A DNA stretch of 35,736 nt, taken from contig CAOKJE010000013.1 in NCBI GenBank assembly GCA_948468505.1, positions 1-35,736 on the forward strand. Reading direction: 5' to 3'. The notes under the pieces were generated by a model. The model made no database searches. It was given only the letters and a program-made list of their open reading frames with translations, and was not told where the DNA came from. Position 1 is the first letter of the stretch, and each line of letters starts with the position of its first letter. The translations under genes and the position numbers were made by a program. The DNA is from an uncultured Clostridium sp. (GTDB lineage: Bacteria; Bacillota; Clostridia; TANB77; CAG-508). This document shows positions 25,522 through 33,441 of the stretch, piece after piece.

Positions 25522-26079
25522 TTATGTATTAAAATAACTACTAATCTCTTCTAGTCCTTCAAAATTCTTTTGTCTAAAGACATCATATAGCACAATATTA
25601 ACAGAATTCGCCAAATTCAAAGACCTTAGGGTTGGTCTCATGGGAATACGAATTGTTTTATCGATATACTTTTGCAAGATTTCTTCTGGCAGTCCCTTCG
25701 TTTCTTTTCCAAATAACAAAAAAATTTCGTCCATTTCATTATATTTTGGCTCGGAATAGACATGCTTTCCTTTTGTAGTCACAAAAAACATATTGGTGTT
25801 TTCTGGTTTGTACTTTTCTAAAAATTCTTCTAAAGACGTATGCTCTTCTATTTCTACCTTATCCCAATAATCCAAGCCTGCTCTTTTAACTGATTTTTCA
25901 TCTATCTTAAATCCTAATGGATGAATTAAATGCATTTTAGCACCTGTTGCTGCACAAGTTCTTGCAATATTTCCGAGTATTTTGTGGTATTTCTGGTTCT
26001 GGTAAGTACCCCTATGTGCGAACCAACATTTTAAACTAGAACATATATAGATCTTAAAAAATTCATATATTAGATACAT
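25522..26079 (-). CDS. trmL: tRNA (cytidine(34)-2'-O)-methyltransferase, 5' end replaced by mobile element
   Basis: A SPOUT-fold methyltransferase: GNIARTCAATGAKMHLIHPL, then FLLFGKETKGLPEEIL, RIPMRPTLRSLNLANSVNIV near the C-terminus. TrmL methylates the wobble base of tRNA-Leu. The first 40 residues of this ORF (MYLIYEFFKIY...) are not TrmL: they come from the element and from native DNA read out of frame. The native frame still shows LPEPEIPQNT-(C)-GNIARTC, with an in-frame CGG at 25973-25975, so the original gene also used a +1 site. Upstream the native frame meets TAG at 26014; its start codon must lie at the other end of the element. In the hybrid ORF the CGG is out of frame, so no shift is needed. 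Activity of the hybrid is uncertain. Confidence 0.8.
   Translation of the reverse strand: MYLIYEFFKIYICSSLKCWFAHRGTYQNQKYHKILGNIARTCAATGAKMHLIHPLGFKIDEKSVKRAGLDYWDKVEIEEHTSLEEFLEKYKPENTNMFFVTTKGKHVYSEPKYNEMDEIFLLFGKETKGLPEEILQKYIDKTIRIPMRPTLRSLNLANSVNIVLYDVFRQKNFEGLEEISSYFNT
25973..25975 (-). other. +1 frameshift site (CGG) in native trmL frame
   Basis: Native context ACT CGG A. Skipping C joins PEIPQNT to GNIARTC through glycine, the TrmL consensus. After element insertion this frame no longer has a start in the window. Confidence 0.85.
26002..26014. other. Attachment-site junction in trmL
   Basis: Native trmL coding (minus strand TAC TTA CCA GAA CCA) begins here and homology stops upstream at TAG GGG. 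The serine recombinase gene ends about 70 bases away, as expected at an integrated element's end. The exact crossover bases cannot be set without the other end. Confidence 0.6.
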
Positions 26080-26085
26080 TCTTTA

Positions 26086-28428
26086 TTAAGGTTCTATTTC
26101 ATTTCCTTTGTTTTTTTGTTTTTTAATTTCTAGTTTCTTTTCCATTTTTTTTAATTTATTAAATGTTTGTATTGAAATTTGAGTTCCTTTATTTATCCAA
26201 CTAGCTACTGTGTTTTCATTTACTTTTACTATTTTAGCAAATTGCCTTATATTTAAATTGTTTTCTTTCATATATTGTTTTATTTTTTCATTTGGATTAG
26301 TATTTAAAAATTTTATATATTCTGGAACTTTTACTTTTTCTTCATTCATACCTAATATTTTGATTATTTTATTAACCATATCTTGATTTTGAAATTTCAA
26401 TCTTTTATTTTCATATTTTATATACGTACTCTCATCCATTCCAAGTTCTTTTGCTAAATCTTTTTTATACATTTTATTTGCCTCTCTATATTCTTTAACA
26501 TAATCTGCAAATTCTTTTTCCTTTTCTGTAAATTCATTAACAAAAGTTCTTTTTTCAGTATCATACTTTAATGGTTCTACTAAAATTCCTTTATCTTTAA
26601 CTTTTTTAAAAATATTAGATATTGCATCACTTTTTGAACAAATTTCTATTGTTGCTTTTTCTACTTGCTTACTTTTATGTTCTTTTCCCTCTAACTTATC
26701 ATTTTCATTTAAATTATTATTATAATACCACTTCTTTAATGTTTGCTCAAGTTTTGTATTAAGAAAATTTAATTCTACTGAGTGACTATTTATTACATAA
26801 GCACTTTCTACAAACATATTTAAAATATCTTTTTTATCTTTTAAAGTTAGTTCATCATATTTATCAAAACAATTATTTATTATATTCAAAATAAATTTTG
26901 CTGTATCTGACTCATTGTTTTTATGCTTACCTTCTTTTTCTAATATACACAATTTTTGTTCAATAGTTTCATTTTCTTTTTTTAGCCTTTTTATTTCTGT
27001 ATTTACTACATCTATTATTTCTATATCTATATATTTCATTTTTTCAACTAAATTTCTAATTTCTTCATTATTTTTATTTATCTTTCTTCTTAATGAATCC
27101 ACTTCTTCATTTTGATTGATTTCTTTTTTAGAAATTGCCATATTCTTTAATTCTTTATACACTTCAGAATTTGGTATAAATACAGATTTTAAAATATTTA
27201 CAATACTGCTATCTAACTCTCGCCCTGATAAATTATTTCCTTTGCAAAATAAACCTTTTGATTTTATTTTCTTTTCACAAATATAATAATATCTTTTATC
27301 GCCGTTTTGATAATCTTTGCTAGATGTTGCTATTTTCATTCTATCATGACAACTACCACATCTTAACAATCCAGAAAATACAACATTATTTTTACTAAAT
27401 GTTGCTGCTTTATAACGAATATCCTGTCTATTAGCTTCTAATATTCTTTGAACTTGTACCCATTTTTGACCTTCTATAAATCCTTCATGTAAACCTACTG
27501 CTACAATCCAATCTTCAAAATTCTTTTTTAATTTACTATTTTTTCTTTTATTATATGCTAGTAATCCATACTTTCCATCAAATTTGTCTCTTCCATCTTG
27601 CTCTGCATATATATTTAAACCTTTTTCATTAAAAAAATTTAAAACTTCTAAATCATTTTTAGCATATACTGGATTTGACAATATTATTTTTAATGTAAAC
27701 TTACTAAAATTTTTCCCTCTTTTTGTTTTTATGTTATTTACTAAACAATAATATTCTAATTGTGATAATGATTTAAACTCTAAATATTTGTCATAAAGAA
27801 ATTTTATTAAGTCTTTTTCCTTTTTGTCTGTTACTAACTTACAAGCTTTTTTAGCTTTTTTTTCAAGGACATTATCAGAATCTTCTGCCTTTTCACATAC
27901 TTGTATTAATTCATATCTCTCTGACTTAAATCCTGTAGGTGGATCACCTCCTAACCATCTTCCCATTTTTGCAAGTTCTAACATATTATCTCGTATTCTT
28001 TCTGCTATTACTTCTCTTTCAAGTTGAGCAAATACACTTGCTATATACATCATTGCTCTACCCATTGGGGTTTTTGTGTCAAACTGTTCTTTAATTGAAA
28101 CAAAACTTGTATCTACTGCTGTTAATTCTTCCATTAAATTTGAAAAATTTGCTATATTTCTGCTTATCCTATCAAGCCTATAACATATTAAAACATCGTA
28201 TGGATTTTCCCTTTGGTCTCTTAAAAATTCTCTAAAATGTGGTCTATCAATATTGCCTCCAGAAAATCCCTCGTCTTCATATTCTTTTATTTCAACATCA
28301 TATTTTTCACTTGGATAATGTGTTTTTATATATTCTCTTGCCAATTCTATTTGATTTCCAATAGAATCTCCCTTGTCAGTATATTTTGATTTTCTTGAAT
28401 ATATAGCAATTCTTATTTTCTTTTTCAT
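26086..28428 (-). CDS. Large serine recombinase with C-terminal HTH extension
   Basis: 780 aa. Residues 1-150: resolvase catalytic domain with IAIYSRKSKYTDKGDSIGNQ (nucleophile Ser in Y-S-R-K-S) and YDVLICYRLDRISRNIANF. Then the recombinase DNA-binding domain (PTGFKSERYEL...), a zinc ribbon (LLRCGSCHDRMKI ... YYYICEKK ... LFCKGNN) and a coiled coil (about 440-520). The last 150 residues hold two HTH-like segments, KKDLAKELGMDESTYIKYEN and NIRQFAKIVKVNENTVASWI, an unusual addition. It integrates and excises the element at trmL. No in-frame CGG in 780 codons. Confidence 0.93.
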   Translation of the reverse strand: MKKKIRIAIYSRKSKYTDKGDSIGNQIELAREYIKTHYPSEKYDVEIKEYEDEGFSGGNIDRPHFREFLRDQRENPYDVLICYRLDRISRNIANFSNLMEELTAVDTSFVSIKEQFDTKTPMGRAMMYIASVFAQLEREVIAERIRDNMLELAKMGRWLGGDPPTGFKSERYELIQVCEKAEDSDNVLEKKAKKACKLVTDKKEKDLIKFLYDKYLEFKSLSQLEYYCLVNNIKTKRGKNFSKFTLKIILSNPVYAKNDLEVLNFFNEKGLNIYAEQDGRDKFDGKYGLLAYNKRKNSKLKKNFEDWIVAVGLHEGFIEGQKWVQVQRILEANRQDIRYKAATFSKNNVVFSGLLRCGSCHDRMKIATSSKDYQNGDKRYYYICEKKIKSKGLFCKGNNLSGRELDSSIVNILKSVFIPNSEVYKELKNMAISKKEINQNEEVDSLRRKINKNNEEIRNLVEKMKYIDIEIIDVVNTEIKRLKKENETIEQKLCILEKEGKHKNNESDTAKFILNIINNCFDKYDELTLKDKKDILNMFVESAYVINSHSVELNFLNTKLEQTLKKWYYNNNLNENDKLEGKEHKSKQVEKATIEICSKSDAISNIFKKVKDKGILVEPLKYDTEKRTFVNEFTEKEKEFADYVKEYREANKMYKKDLAKELGMDESTYIKYENKRLKFQNQDMVNKIIKILGMNEEKVKVPEYIKFLNTNPNEKIKQYMKENNLNIRQFAKIVKVNENTVASWINKGTQISIQTFNKLKKMEKKLEIKKQKNKGNEIEP

Positions 28429-28439
28429 TACTATTGACT

Positions 28440-28601
28440 TTATTCATGGGTTTTTAAATATTCTAATATTTCATTTTTTAACTTTATTTTATCTTTATAG
28501 CTTATATCTAAATCTTCAATACTTTTTTTTATTAACATTGCTTTTATAAAAGCAATGTTATTCACATCATCTTCATTTACCTTATTTATTCTTATATTCA
28601 T
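28440..28601 (-). CDS. Small hypothetical protein upstream of the recombinase (53 aa)
   Basis: MNIRINKVNEDDVNNIAFIK followed by a charged helical tail (KDKIKLKNEILEYLKTHE). The ATG at 28601 follows AAGGAAGAG; an upstream in-frame start is less likely. It ends 11 bases before the recombinase start, so it is probably coexpressed and may be a small accessory protein. No family recognised. Confidence 0.6.
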   Translation of the reverse strand: MNIRINKVNEDDVNNIAFIKAMLIKKSIEDLDISYKDKIKLKNEILEYLKTHE

Positions 28602-28659
28602 ATTCTCTTCCTTATACAAAAACAAACATACATAAATTAGTATCTATATATATTTATTT

Positions 28660-29076
28660 TTAAATTTTCCAACTTATTTTTTTAGGAACATCATTTGTTA
28701 CAGTTACATCATTTTTCAATTGATATGCTTTTGTTTTATTATTATAATCATATATAGAAGTGTTCCAATTTCTAAAACTTCTATTACTTATCATTTTTCT
28801 ACTTGATAACTCCATTGTAGCTTGTAAGTGCATCTTTTTTATATATTCATTAAAAATCCTTTCTCGCATTCTTTTGTTTTTTATATATTTTTTTGTTTCT
28901 TCCCTATTCTTTGTTTTATTTATACTTTTTCGCTTTTGTTTCTCTAAAATATATCTTTCATCACTTTTTATAACTTCTGTAATATATGCTTTTGATACAT
29001 TCAAATCTTTTGCTATTTCAGTCGGCAAAAAACCCTTTTCATAATATAAAAAAATTATTTGTTGCTTTTTATTCAT
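28660..29076 (-). CDS. HTH protein of the element (138 aa)
   Basis: An N-terminal helix-turn-helix (QQIIFLYYEKGFLPTEIAKD, then LNVSKAYITEVIKSD) of the sigma-70 region 4 or transposase-like type. A highly basic helical middle follows (KQKRKSINKTKNREETKKYI) and then a polar C-terminus. It is a likely DNA-binding regulator or accessory factor of integration. Same strand as the recombinase. Confidence 0.6.
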   Translation of the reverse strand: MNKKQQIIFLYYEKGFLPTEIAKDLNVSKAYITEVIKSDERYILEKQKRKSINKTKNREETKKYIKNKRMRERIFNEYIKKMHLQATMELSSRKMISNRSFRNWNTSIYDYNNKTKAYQLKNDVTVTNDVPKKISWKI

Positions 29077-29151
29077 TATTTTTCCTTTACTTAATTTTTT
29101 ACTAACAACTTTTTTTCATGACTGTATAATATAACACCAATAAATGTTATA

Positions 29152-29319
29152 TTAATTAATCTCTAAATCTTTCATTGCTTTTTTAAATTCTTGTTTGTCC
29201 ATTTTTGATAATGCTTTTACAGTATTACTTTTTTGTCTGTTTAATTCTTTAATATTTCTTATTATGTTACAAGTAAAGAATCCTATTGTAAATCCAAGAA
29301 TAAATAATACAAAACCCAT
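29152..29319 (-). CDS. Small single-pass membrane protein (55 aa)
   Basis: MGFVLFILGFTIGFFTCNII is one membrane helix, followed by a polar tail (ELNRQKSNTVKALSKMDKQE). The ATG at 29319 has GGGAGG upstream; a longer reading to 29367 would lack a ribosome binding site. Function unknown. Confidence 0.55.
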   Translation of the reverse strand: MGFVLFILGFTIGFFTCNIIRNIKELNRQKSNTVKALSKMDKQEFKKAMKDLEIN

Positions 29320-29414
29320 TTTGTAATAATCCTCCCTTCTTTTTCTCTTTAATAAATAAGAGTGCAATTACAAAATGCGATTGAGCATTTTTATTAAAAT
29401 TTTTAATATTTTTT

Positions 29415-29448
29415 AAAAGAGTTTCAACTTATGCGTTGAAACTCTTTT
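29415..29448 (-). terminator. Terminator, perfect 14-bp stem
   Basis: AAAAGAGTTTCAAC pairs with GTTGAAACTCTTTT around six bases, just after the stop of the 57-aa gene. T/A runs follow on both sides. Confidence 0.8.
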
Positions 29449-29451
29449 ATT

Positions 29452-29625
29452 TTATCTATTTCTTGTTAATGTCTTGAATATATTAAAAACTATTTCTTGA
29501 TATAAATCTTCATCAAATTTCATACTTACTTTACAATGTCTTTTTATTAAATTTTGATATGTATCTATGATATTCATTACCTCTTCATCAGTTAATGTAA
29601 AATTATTAAATATTTCTTTTTTCAT
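29452..29625 (-). CDS. Sigma region 2-like small protein (57 aa)
   Basis: MKKEIFNNFTLTDEEVMNII, then KFDEDLYQEIVFNIFKTLTR. The D-x-D-L-Y-Q-E-I-V-x-x-I-F pattern recalls sigma-70 region 2. It overlaps the 3' end of the region 4-like gene at 29606 by 20 bases, so the two are likely translated together as a split sigma-like pair. Missed by length cutoffs. Confidence 0.6.
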   Translation of the reverse strand: MKKEIFNNFTLTDEEVMNIIDTYQNLIKRHCKVSMKFDEDLYQEIVFNIFKTLTRNR

Positions 29626-30049
29626 TTCCACTATTCTCCTTTTCTAAACTTTCTTTAATTTTCGCCAATGCAGAATCTTTATATTTTCTTATTGTTCTTC
29701 TATTCTTGCTTTCTTGTACTGCTATTTGAGAAATGTTTTTTTGCTCTTGAAATAAATAAAAAAGCACTTCCTTTTCTTCTTTTGGTAGTACTTTCACTAA
29801 TTTATATAGATCTGGGTTTGACAATACTTTTTCAAATGCATCCTTTTTTACATTTTTTTGTTCCTTTATTTCTATTTCTTCAAAATAGTTTTCTTCATCA
29901 ATTTTTATATTTTCGTTTAATATTATGTTTGGGTTATTAATTATCTCCTTATTTTTCCTTAAGTACATATTTTTTGCATTTATAACTATACATTCAAGAT
30001 ATTTCTTCTCGTACATATTTAAACTTTCTTTTGTATAATCTTTTTTCAT
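29606..30049 (-). CDS. Sigma region 4-like regulator (147 aa)
   Basis: The N-terminus (YTKESLNMYEKKYLECIVIN) and acidic middle are not recognised. Residues about 90-140 form a region 4-like HTH: LPKEEKEVLFYLFQEQKNIS, then QIAVQESKNRRTIRKYKDSA. The ATG at 30049 follows GGAGGTTGTAT; a TTG at 30055 is too close to the ribosome binding site. Similar sigma-like genes occur in Tn916-type elements. An inverted repeat (30061-30093) abuts the ribosome binding site. Confidence 0.65.
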   Translation of the reverse strand: MKKDYTKESLNMYEKKYLECIVINAKNMYLRKNKEIINNPNIILNENIKIDEENYFEEIEIKEQKNVKKDAFEKVLSNPDLYKLVKVLPKEEKEVLFYLFQEQKNISQIAVQESKNRRTIRKYKDSALAKIKESLEKENSGNEKRNI

Positions 30050-30060
30050 ATACAACCTCC

Positions 30061-30093
30061 AAAACTCAATTTGGCAAAAACCTATTGAGTTTT
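30061..30093. promoter_or_regulatory. Inverted repeat abutting the sigma-like gene RBS
   Basis: AAAACTCAAT (30061-30070) and ATTGAGTTTT (30084-30093) are perfect 10-bp arms. On the minus strand the second arm runs directly into GGAGG. A hairpin here could control access to the ribosome binding site, or the DNA could be an operator. Confidence 0.5.
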
Positions 30094-30436
30094 AGAGGTC
30101 AAAAAAGCATTAGACTTTTTAATTCCTCTGTATTCTATAAAAAAAGCTAACTATCATCATAAAATCTCATAAAAACACACCTCCCTTTTCCAATTAGTAA
30201 CAAATATAATCATTATATAAATAATCCTTTCAAAAATACCTATTTGACCTCAAAAAACAAAATAGGCTTTTGCTAATTGGCATAATACAACATTTTGCAA
30301 TAATTTCATGTCGCAATTAGCTGTCATAAAATGATACTTTTTACCTCTTCTTTTATTTTCTTGAGTTTTGGATTGAAAAATTTTTGTAAAAAAAGAAGAA
30401 CTCTGTTGAGTTCTCCTAATCTTATATTTATATGAC
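30094..30436. other. Element intergenic region
   Basis: About 340 bases without a convincing gene. GAGGTCAAA near 30095 and TTTGACCTC near 30243 form a distant inverted pair. A 65-codon minus ORF (30250-30447) overlaps the XRE gene end and lacks family features; I do not call it. It probably contains the promoter of the sigma-like gene. Confidence 0.4.
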
Positions 30437-30784
30437 TTATTGTTCAATTTTTATCATAGTGTTTAAAAAACTTTCTATATATTGAAAAGCCTTTTCTTGA
30501 TTTCCTTTTGTTAATTTCTTCATTATGCTTTTTATTTCTTTTATTTTTCCATCTATTTTTAAATCTTCTGTTTGTATTTCATCATTTAAAAGATAATCAT
30601 AACTTAAATTTAATTCGTTTGCAATTATTACAAGTCTTTCAAAACTAATTCCATAAACTCCATTTTCAATATTAGACACATAAGATGCAGATGTTTGCAA
30701 TTTATTTCCTAATTGTTCCTGTGTAATATTTAATGCATTTCTTTTTTTAGCAATTTTTTCTCCAATCTTTTTATAATCTACCAT
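30437..30784 (-). CDS. XRE-family repressor-like regulator (115 aa)
   Basis: The HTH spans residues 6-60: IGEKIAKKRNALNITQEQLG, then NKLQTSASYVSNIENGVYGI, then IANELNLSYDYLLNDE. A C-terminal helix (KGNQEKAFQYIESFLNTMIK) resembles dimerisation tails of small element repressors. ATG follows AAAGGAGAT. It probably controls element genes; several dyads lie downstream. Confidence 0.85.
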   Translation of the reverse strand: MVDYKKIGEKIAKKRNALNITQEQLGNKLQTSASYVSNIENGVYGISFERLVIIANELNLSYDYLLNDEIQTEDLKIDGKIKEIKSIMKKLTKGNQEKAFQYIESFLNTMIKIEQ

Positions 30785-30890
30785 AACACATTATCTCCTT
30801 TTTTAGATAATATATTATGAATTTGTATTTTTTGGAATGTTGTAACGCAAACTTAATGTTTGTATCACTAACATTAAGTTTTAAAAAAAA

Positions 30891-31928
30891 TTACCATTTA
30901 ATTTCTATATCTTTGTTATCTTTTATGTATTTAACAATTTCCAAAAGTTCTTCTTTGTTTATTTCTTCTTTAAAATATAATCTTAAATATGGTTTTTGAT
31001 TACCATGTAAAGTATTGTTTTTACTTATTGTATTGTTTTCATTTACTACATTATGTTTGTATAAAATCTCTATTACATAATATAAATAGCATTTGTTTTT
31101 TCTTGTTTGTGAAACATTAGCCACCTTATATATACTAATATTTCTTATTTCTTTATTTGAAATTTTTATACTTTCTTCTTCTATAATTGCATTTATAATC
31201 CCTACTTTATATCGTTTGGGTAACATTTCTTTATAACCAATTACAGATGTAGTATAAATTATTTCATTTTCTTTATATTTAAATCTTTGTTTTGAATTTA
31301 TAGGAATTTTATATATCGTTTCTATATTTTCTTCTAATTCTTTTAAAACTATTTTCTTTTTAGTATAACTTCTATATATGTCATCTTCTTTTAATTCTTT
31401 GACTGCTATTTCTTTTAGTAATTCACTTATGTTCATTATTTTGTCTTTTCGTGGTTTATAACAAAAAATTATAGAATTTGTTAATATTTTTACAATATCA
31501 TCTCTAATTATATATTGATTATTTGTATTTCCTAAATATGATATTTCCCATTTTCTATATAATTCTGTATTGTTTTCTAAATATGTATATATATAATCAA
31601 ATAATAGTAGTAATTCGGTAGACATATCTTTAAATTCTATGTCTATGTTAAACTTTAAAAAATAAGTCGCATGAATTTTATCTTTTACTAAATCGTAATA
31701 CAATTTAATTTTTTCATTACAATGGTTTTTTACACTCATTCTTCTTGTTGATCTTTTTTCTATATAATAACCTAATTTTTTCAATATAAGCAATATGTGT
31801 TCTAATATTATTTGCTCATATTTTTTTATGTTTTGTTCAATTATATTATAATTGTATTCTGGATCTGTACTTCTTTGTTTTTTATACAGAATCATATTAT
31901 CTATTATTCCCTCTATCTTAAACAACAT
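30891..31928 (-). CDS. Hypothetical element protein (345 aa)
   Basis: No family recognised. Very lysine/isoleucine/asparagine rich, mostly helical, no membrane segment, no catalytic motif seen. Features include FKIEGIIDNMILYKKQR at the start and a C-terminal strand-rich part (ISIYKVANVSQTRKNKCYLY, then KPYLRLYFKEEINKEELLEI). ATG follows TGGAGAA. It lies 24 bases downstream of the 198-aa gene and is probably coexpressed. Confidence 0.6.
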   Translation of the reverse strand: MLFKIEGIIDNMILYKKQRSTDPEYNYNIIEQNIKKYEQIILEHILLILKKLGYYIEKRSTRRMSVKNHCNEKIKLYYDLVKDKIHATYFLKFNIDIEFKDMSTELLLLFDYIYTYLENNTELYRKWEISYLGNTNNQYIIRDDIVKILTNSIIFCYKPRKDKIMNISELLKEIAVKELKEDDIYRSYTKKKIVLKELEENIETIYKIPINSKQRFKYKENEIIYTTSVIGYKEMLPKRYKVGIINAIIEEESIKISNKEIRNISIYKVANVSQTRKNKCYLYYVIEILYKHNVVNENNTISKNNTLHGNQKPYLRLYFKEEINKEELLEIVKYIKDNKDIEIKW

Positions 31929-31952
31929 TTTTATAATTCTCCATTTTTGTAT

Positions 31953-32549
31953 TTAATTATTTATATTGTTCCTTTTGACAAATTCAGCAATAAATTTAAA
32001 ATTCCTAATTTTGCCATCTTCTCTTATAGGTAACTTTTTCTTTTGTTCTTTATTTTCATCATATAATTTCTGTATTGCATATCTAATGTTTCGTTCAATA
32101 CATTCTTCTTTTGAATCATATTTTTGATTTATCATTTTATAAATTGTTCCAATTTTTATGTTATTATTAAATTGTTCTGCGTATATTATTATTGCTTCTT
32201 TTAAAAATATATAACTTTTTCCTACTGGATGTTTTAAGTTTATAAAGATCTCATCAACTACTTTTTCATATTTTCTCCTCATAATGCCCTTTAAGTTCTC
32301 TACCAACTTTTTAAATTGTAATTTTGATACAAATTCGCATTCAAAAAAACTATATATTTGTTCATCCACAAATATGCCTACCTTTGAATTTCCTACATAT
32401 TTCATATTAGTTATTTCATTATATGATATTTCTTCTGTTATTTTTTCATCTAAATAGTTTATTACTATTTTTTCATTTTTAAATGTTAATTCTAAATTTT
32501 TCTTTACTTCATTTGTTTTTAATATTTCATTAATTTTAAATTTTTTCAT
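31953..32549 (-). CDS. Hypothetical element protein (198 aa), Spo0A-C-like tail possible
   Basis: The N-terminal half is beta rich (LELTFKNEKIVINYLDEKIT, then SKVGIFVDEQIYSF). The C-terminal half is helical: HPVGKSYIFLKEAIIIYAEQ, then IGTIYKMINQKYDSKEECIE, RNIRYAIQKLYDEN. The H-P-x-G...Y-L-x-x-A...Y...E-R-x-I-R-x-A-I pattern resembles the Spo0A C-terminal DNA-binding fold, which also ends with R-x-A-I. I suggest this cautiously. ATG follows AAGGAG. Likely a regulator of the element. Confidence 0.55.
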   Translation of the reverse strand: MKKFKINEILKTNEVKKNLELTFKNEKIVINYLDEKITEEISYNEITNMKYVGNSKVGIFVDEQIYSFFECEFVSKLQFKKLVENLKGIMRRKYEKVVDEIFINLKHPVGKSYIFLKEAIIIYAEQFNNNIKIGTIYKMINQKYDSKEECIERNIRYAIQKLYDENKEQKKKLPIREDGKIRNFKFIAEFVKRNNINN

Positions 32550-32603
32550 TTGACTCCTTAATTTTCCAGTTTTCTTTTTGTAGTATATACAAGTTTTATC
32601 GTG

Positions 32604-32633
32604 TTGTCAACAGGTTTTATTTTTTCGTATAAA
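32604..32633 (+). promoter_or_regulatory. Candidate promoter for the XRE gene at 32674
   Basis: TTGTCA (32604-32609), 18-base spacer, TATAAA (32628-32633), about 40 bases before the ATG. Confidence 0.5.
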
Positions 32634-32673
32634 TTGATAATATAATTCATATTATATATATAAAGGAGTTACT

Positions 32674-33012
32674 ATGCAAATAGACAATGATATTATAAAA
32701 AACACTATAAGTTCCAACTTAAAACAATATCGTATAAAAGCTAATTATACACAAGATGAACTTGCTGAGAAAGCTAATATTTCATTAAACTTTTTGCAAG
32801 ATATTGAATATGGTCGTTCAAATGTTAGTATGGTAACATTAGTAAACTTATGTAATGCTCTTAAAATTACTCCTAATGATTTTTTGAGAAATTTTCTCTC
32901 TAAAGATTTGGTAACAGATGAAAATCTTTCTCAACAAATAAAACTTTTATCAGAACACGAAAAGAATGCTATTTATACTTTAATACAGTATTTCAATAAT
33001 AATTGTGAATAG
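32674..33012 (+). CDS. XRE-family HTH regulator (112 aa)
   Basis: HTH at residues 12-67: ISSNLKQYRIKANYTQDELA, then EKANISLNFLQDIEYGRSNV, then LCNALKITPNDFLRNF, and a C-terminal helix (LSEHEKNAIYTLIQYFNNN). ATG has AAAGGAG. Divergent from the hypothetical gene at 31953, with the promoter region in between: a likely control switch of the element. Confidence 0.87.
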   Translation: MQIDNDIIKNTISSNLKQYRIKANYTQDELAEKANISLNFLQDIEYGRSNVSMVTLVNLCNALKITPNDFLRNFLSKDLVTDENLSQQIKLLSEHEKNAIYTLIQYFNNNCE

Positions 33013-33019
33013 GTAACTT

Positions 33020-33202
33020 TTAGAATATGTTATGTTGTTTTAAATTATTGTATAATTTGGGACAACATTTTTTTATTATATATTCTATAATACAAATTAC
33101 TACTGCTATTATAAGCATTATAGCACATACTTGTAATTGAACTTGAACTGCTTGTTCATAAGTCATTCCTGAATCCATTAATTGAAGAATGGTCATTCCC
33201 AC
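33020..33202 (-). CDS. Small single-pass membrane protein (60 aa)
   Basis: Starts MGMTILQLMDSGMTYEQAVQ, then a hydrophobic helix (VCAIMLIIAVVICIIEYIIK) and a basic tail with Cys-Cys-Pro. A GGAGG ribosome binding site precedes the ATG. Convergent with the XRE gene. Function unknown; no holin evidence beyond size. Confidence 0.55.
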   Translation of the reverse strand: MGMTILQLMDSGMTYEQAVQVQLQVCAIMLIIAVVICIIEYIIKKCCPKLYNNLKQHNIF

Positions 33203-33441
33203 TTATACCCTCCTTTCTTTCTCTAATAAAATATTATGTATTTTATTTAATACTTGTTTGTTTATATTTACACAGAACAACCATAATAAGTAAATGCTAT
33301 TTACTTTTTTATTTTATCATATTTTTTATTCTTTTTCAAGCGTTGATTTTTAGTGATTTTTCATTTTTTAAAATATCAAGTACTATTGGATTTAATTAGT
33401 AGATATAAATTGCTATACTTTAATAGAAAGGATTGAAAATT

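Noticed and set aside
1696..25975. Frameshifts as sequencing or assembly errors
   Set aside because: Random errors would vary in base, sign and context. Here all 11 are an extra C before GGA or GGT, none lies in a homopolymer, and no other indel is seen in the long genes. Raw reads would still be decisive.
1696..25975. Sense reassignment of CGG (for example to Gln or Trp)
   Set aside because: Reassignment would keep the 0 frame. After CGG the 0 frame is nonsense at every site and the +1 frame carries the homology.
30250..30447. 65-codon minus-strand ORF
   Set aside because: No family features, weak start, overlaps the XRE gene end and lies in a repeat-rich regulatory gap.
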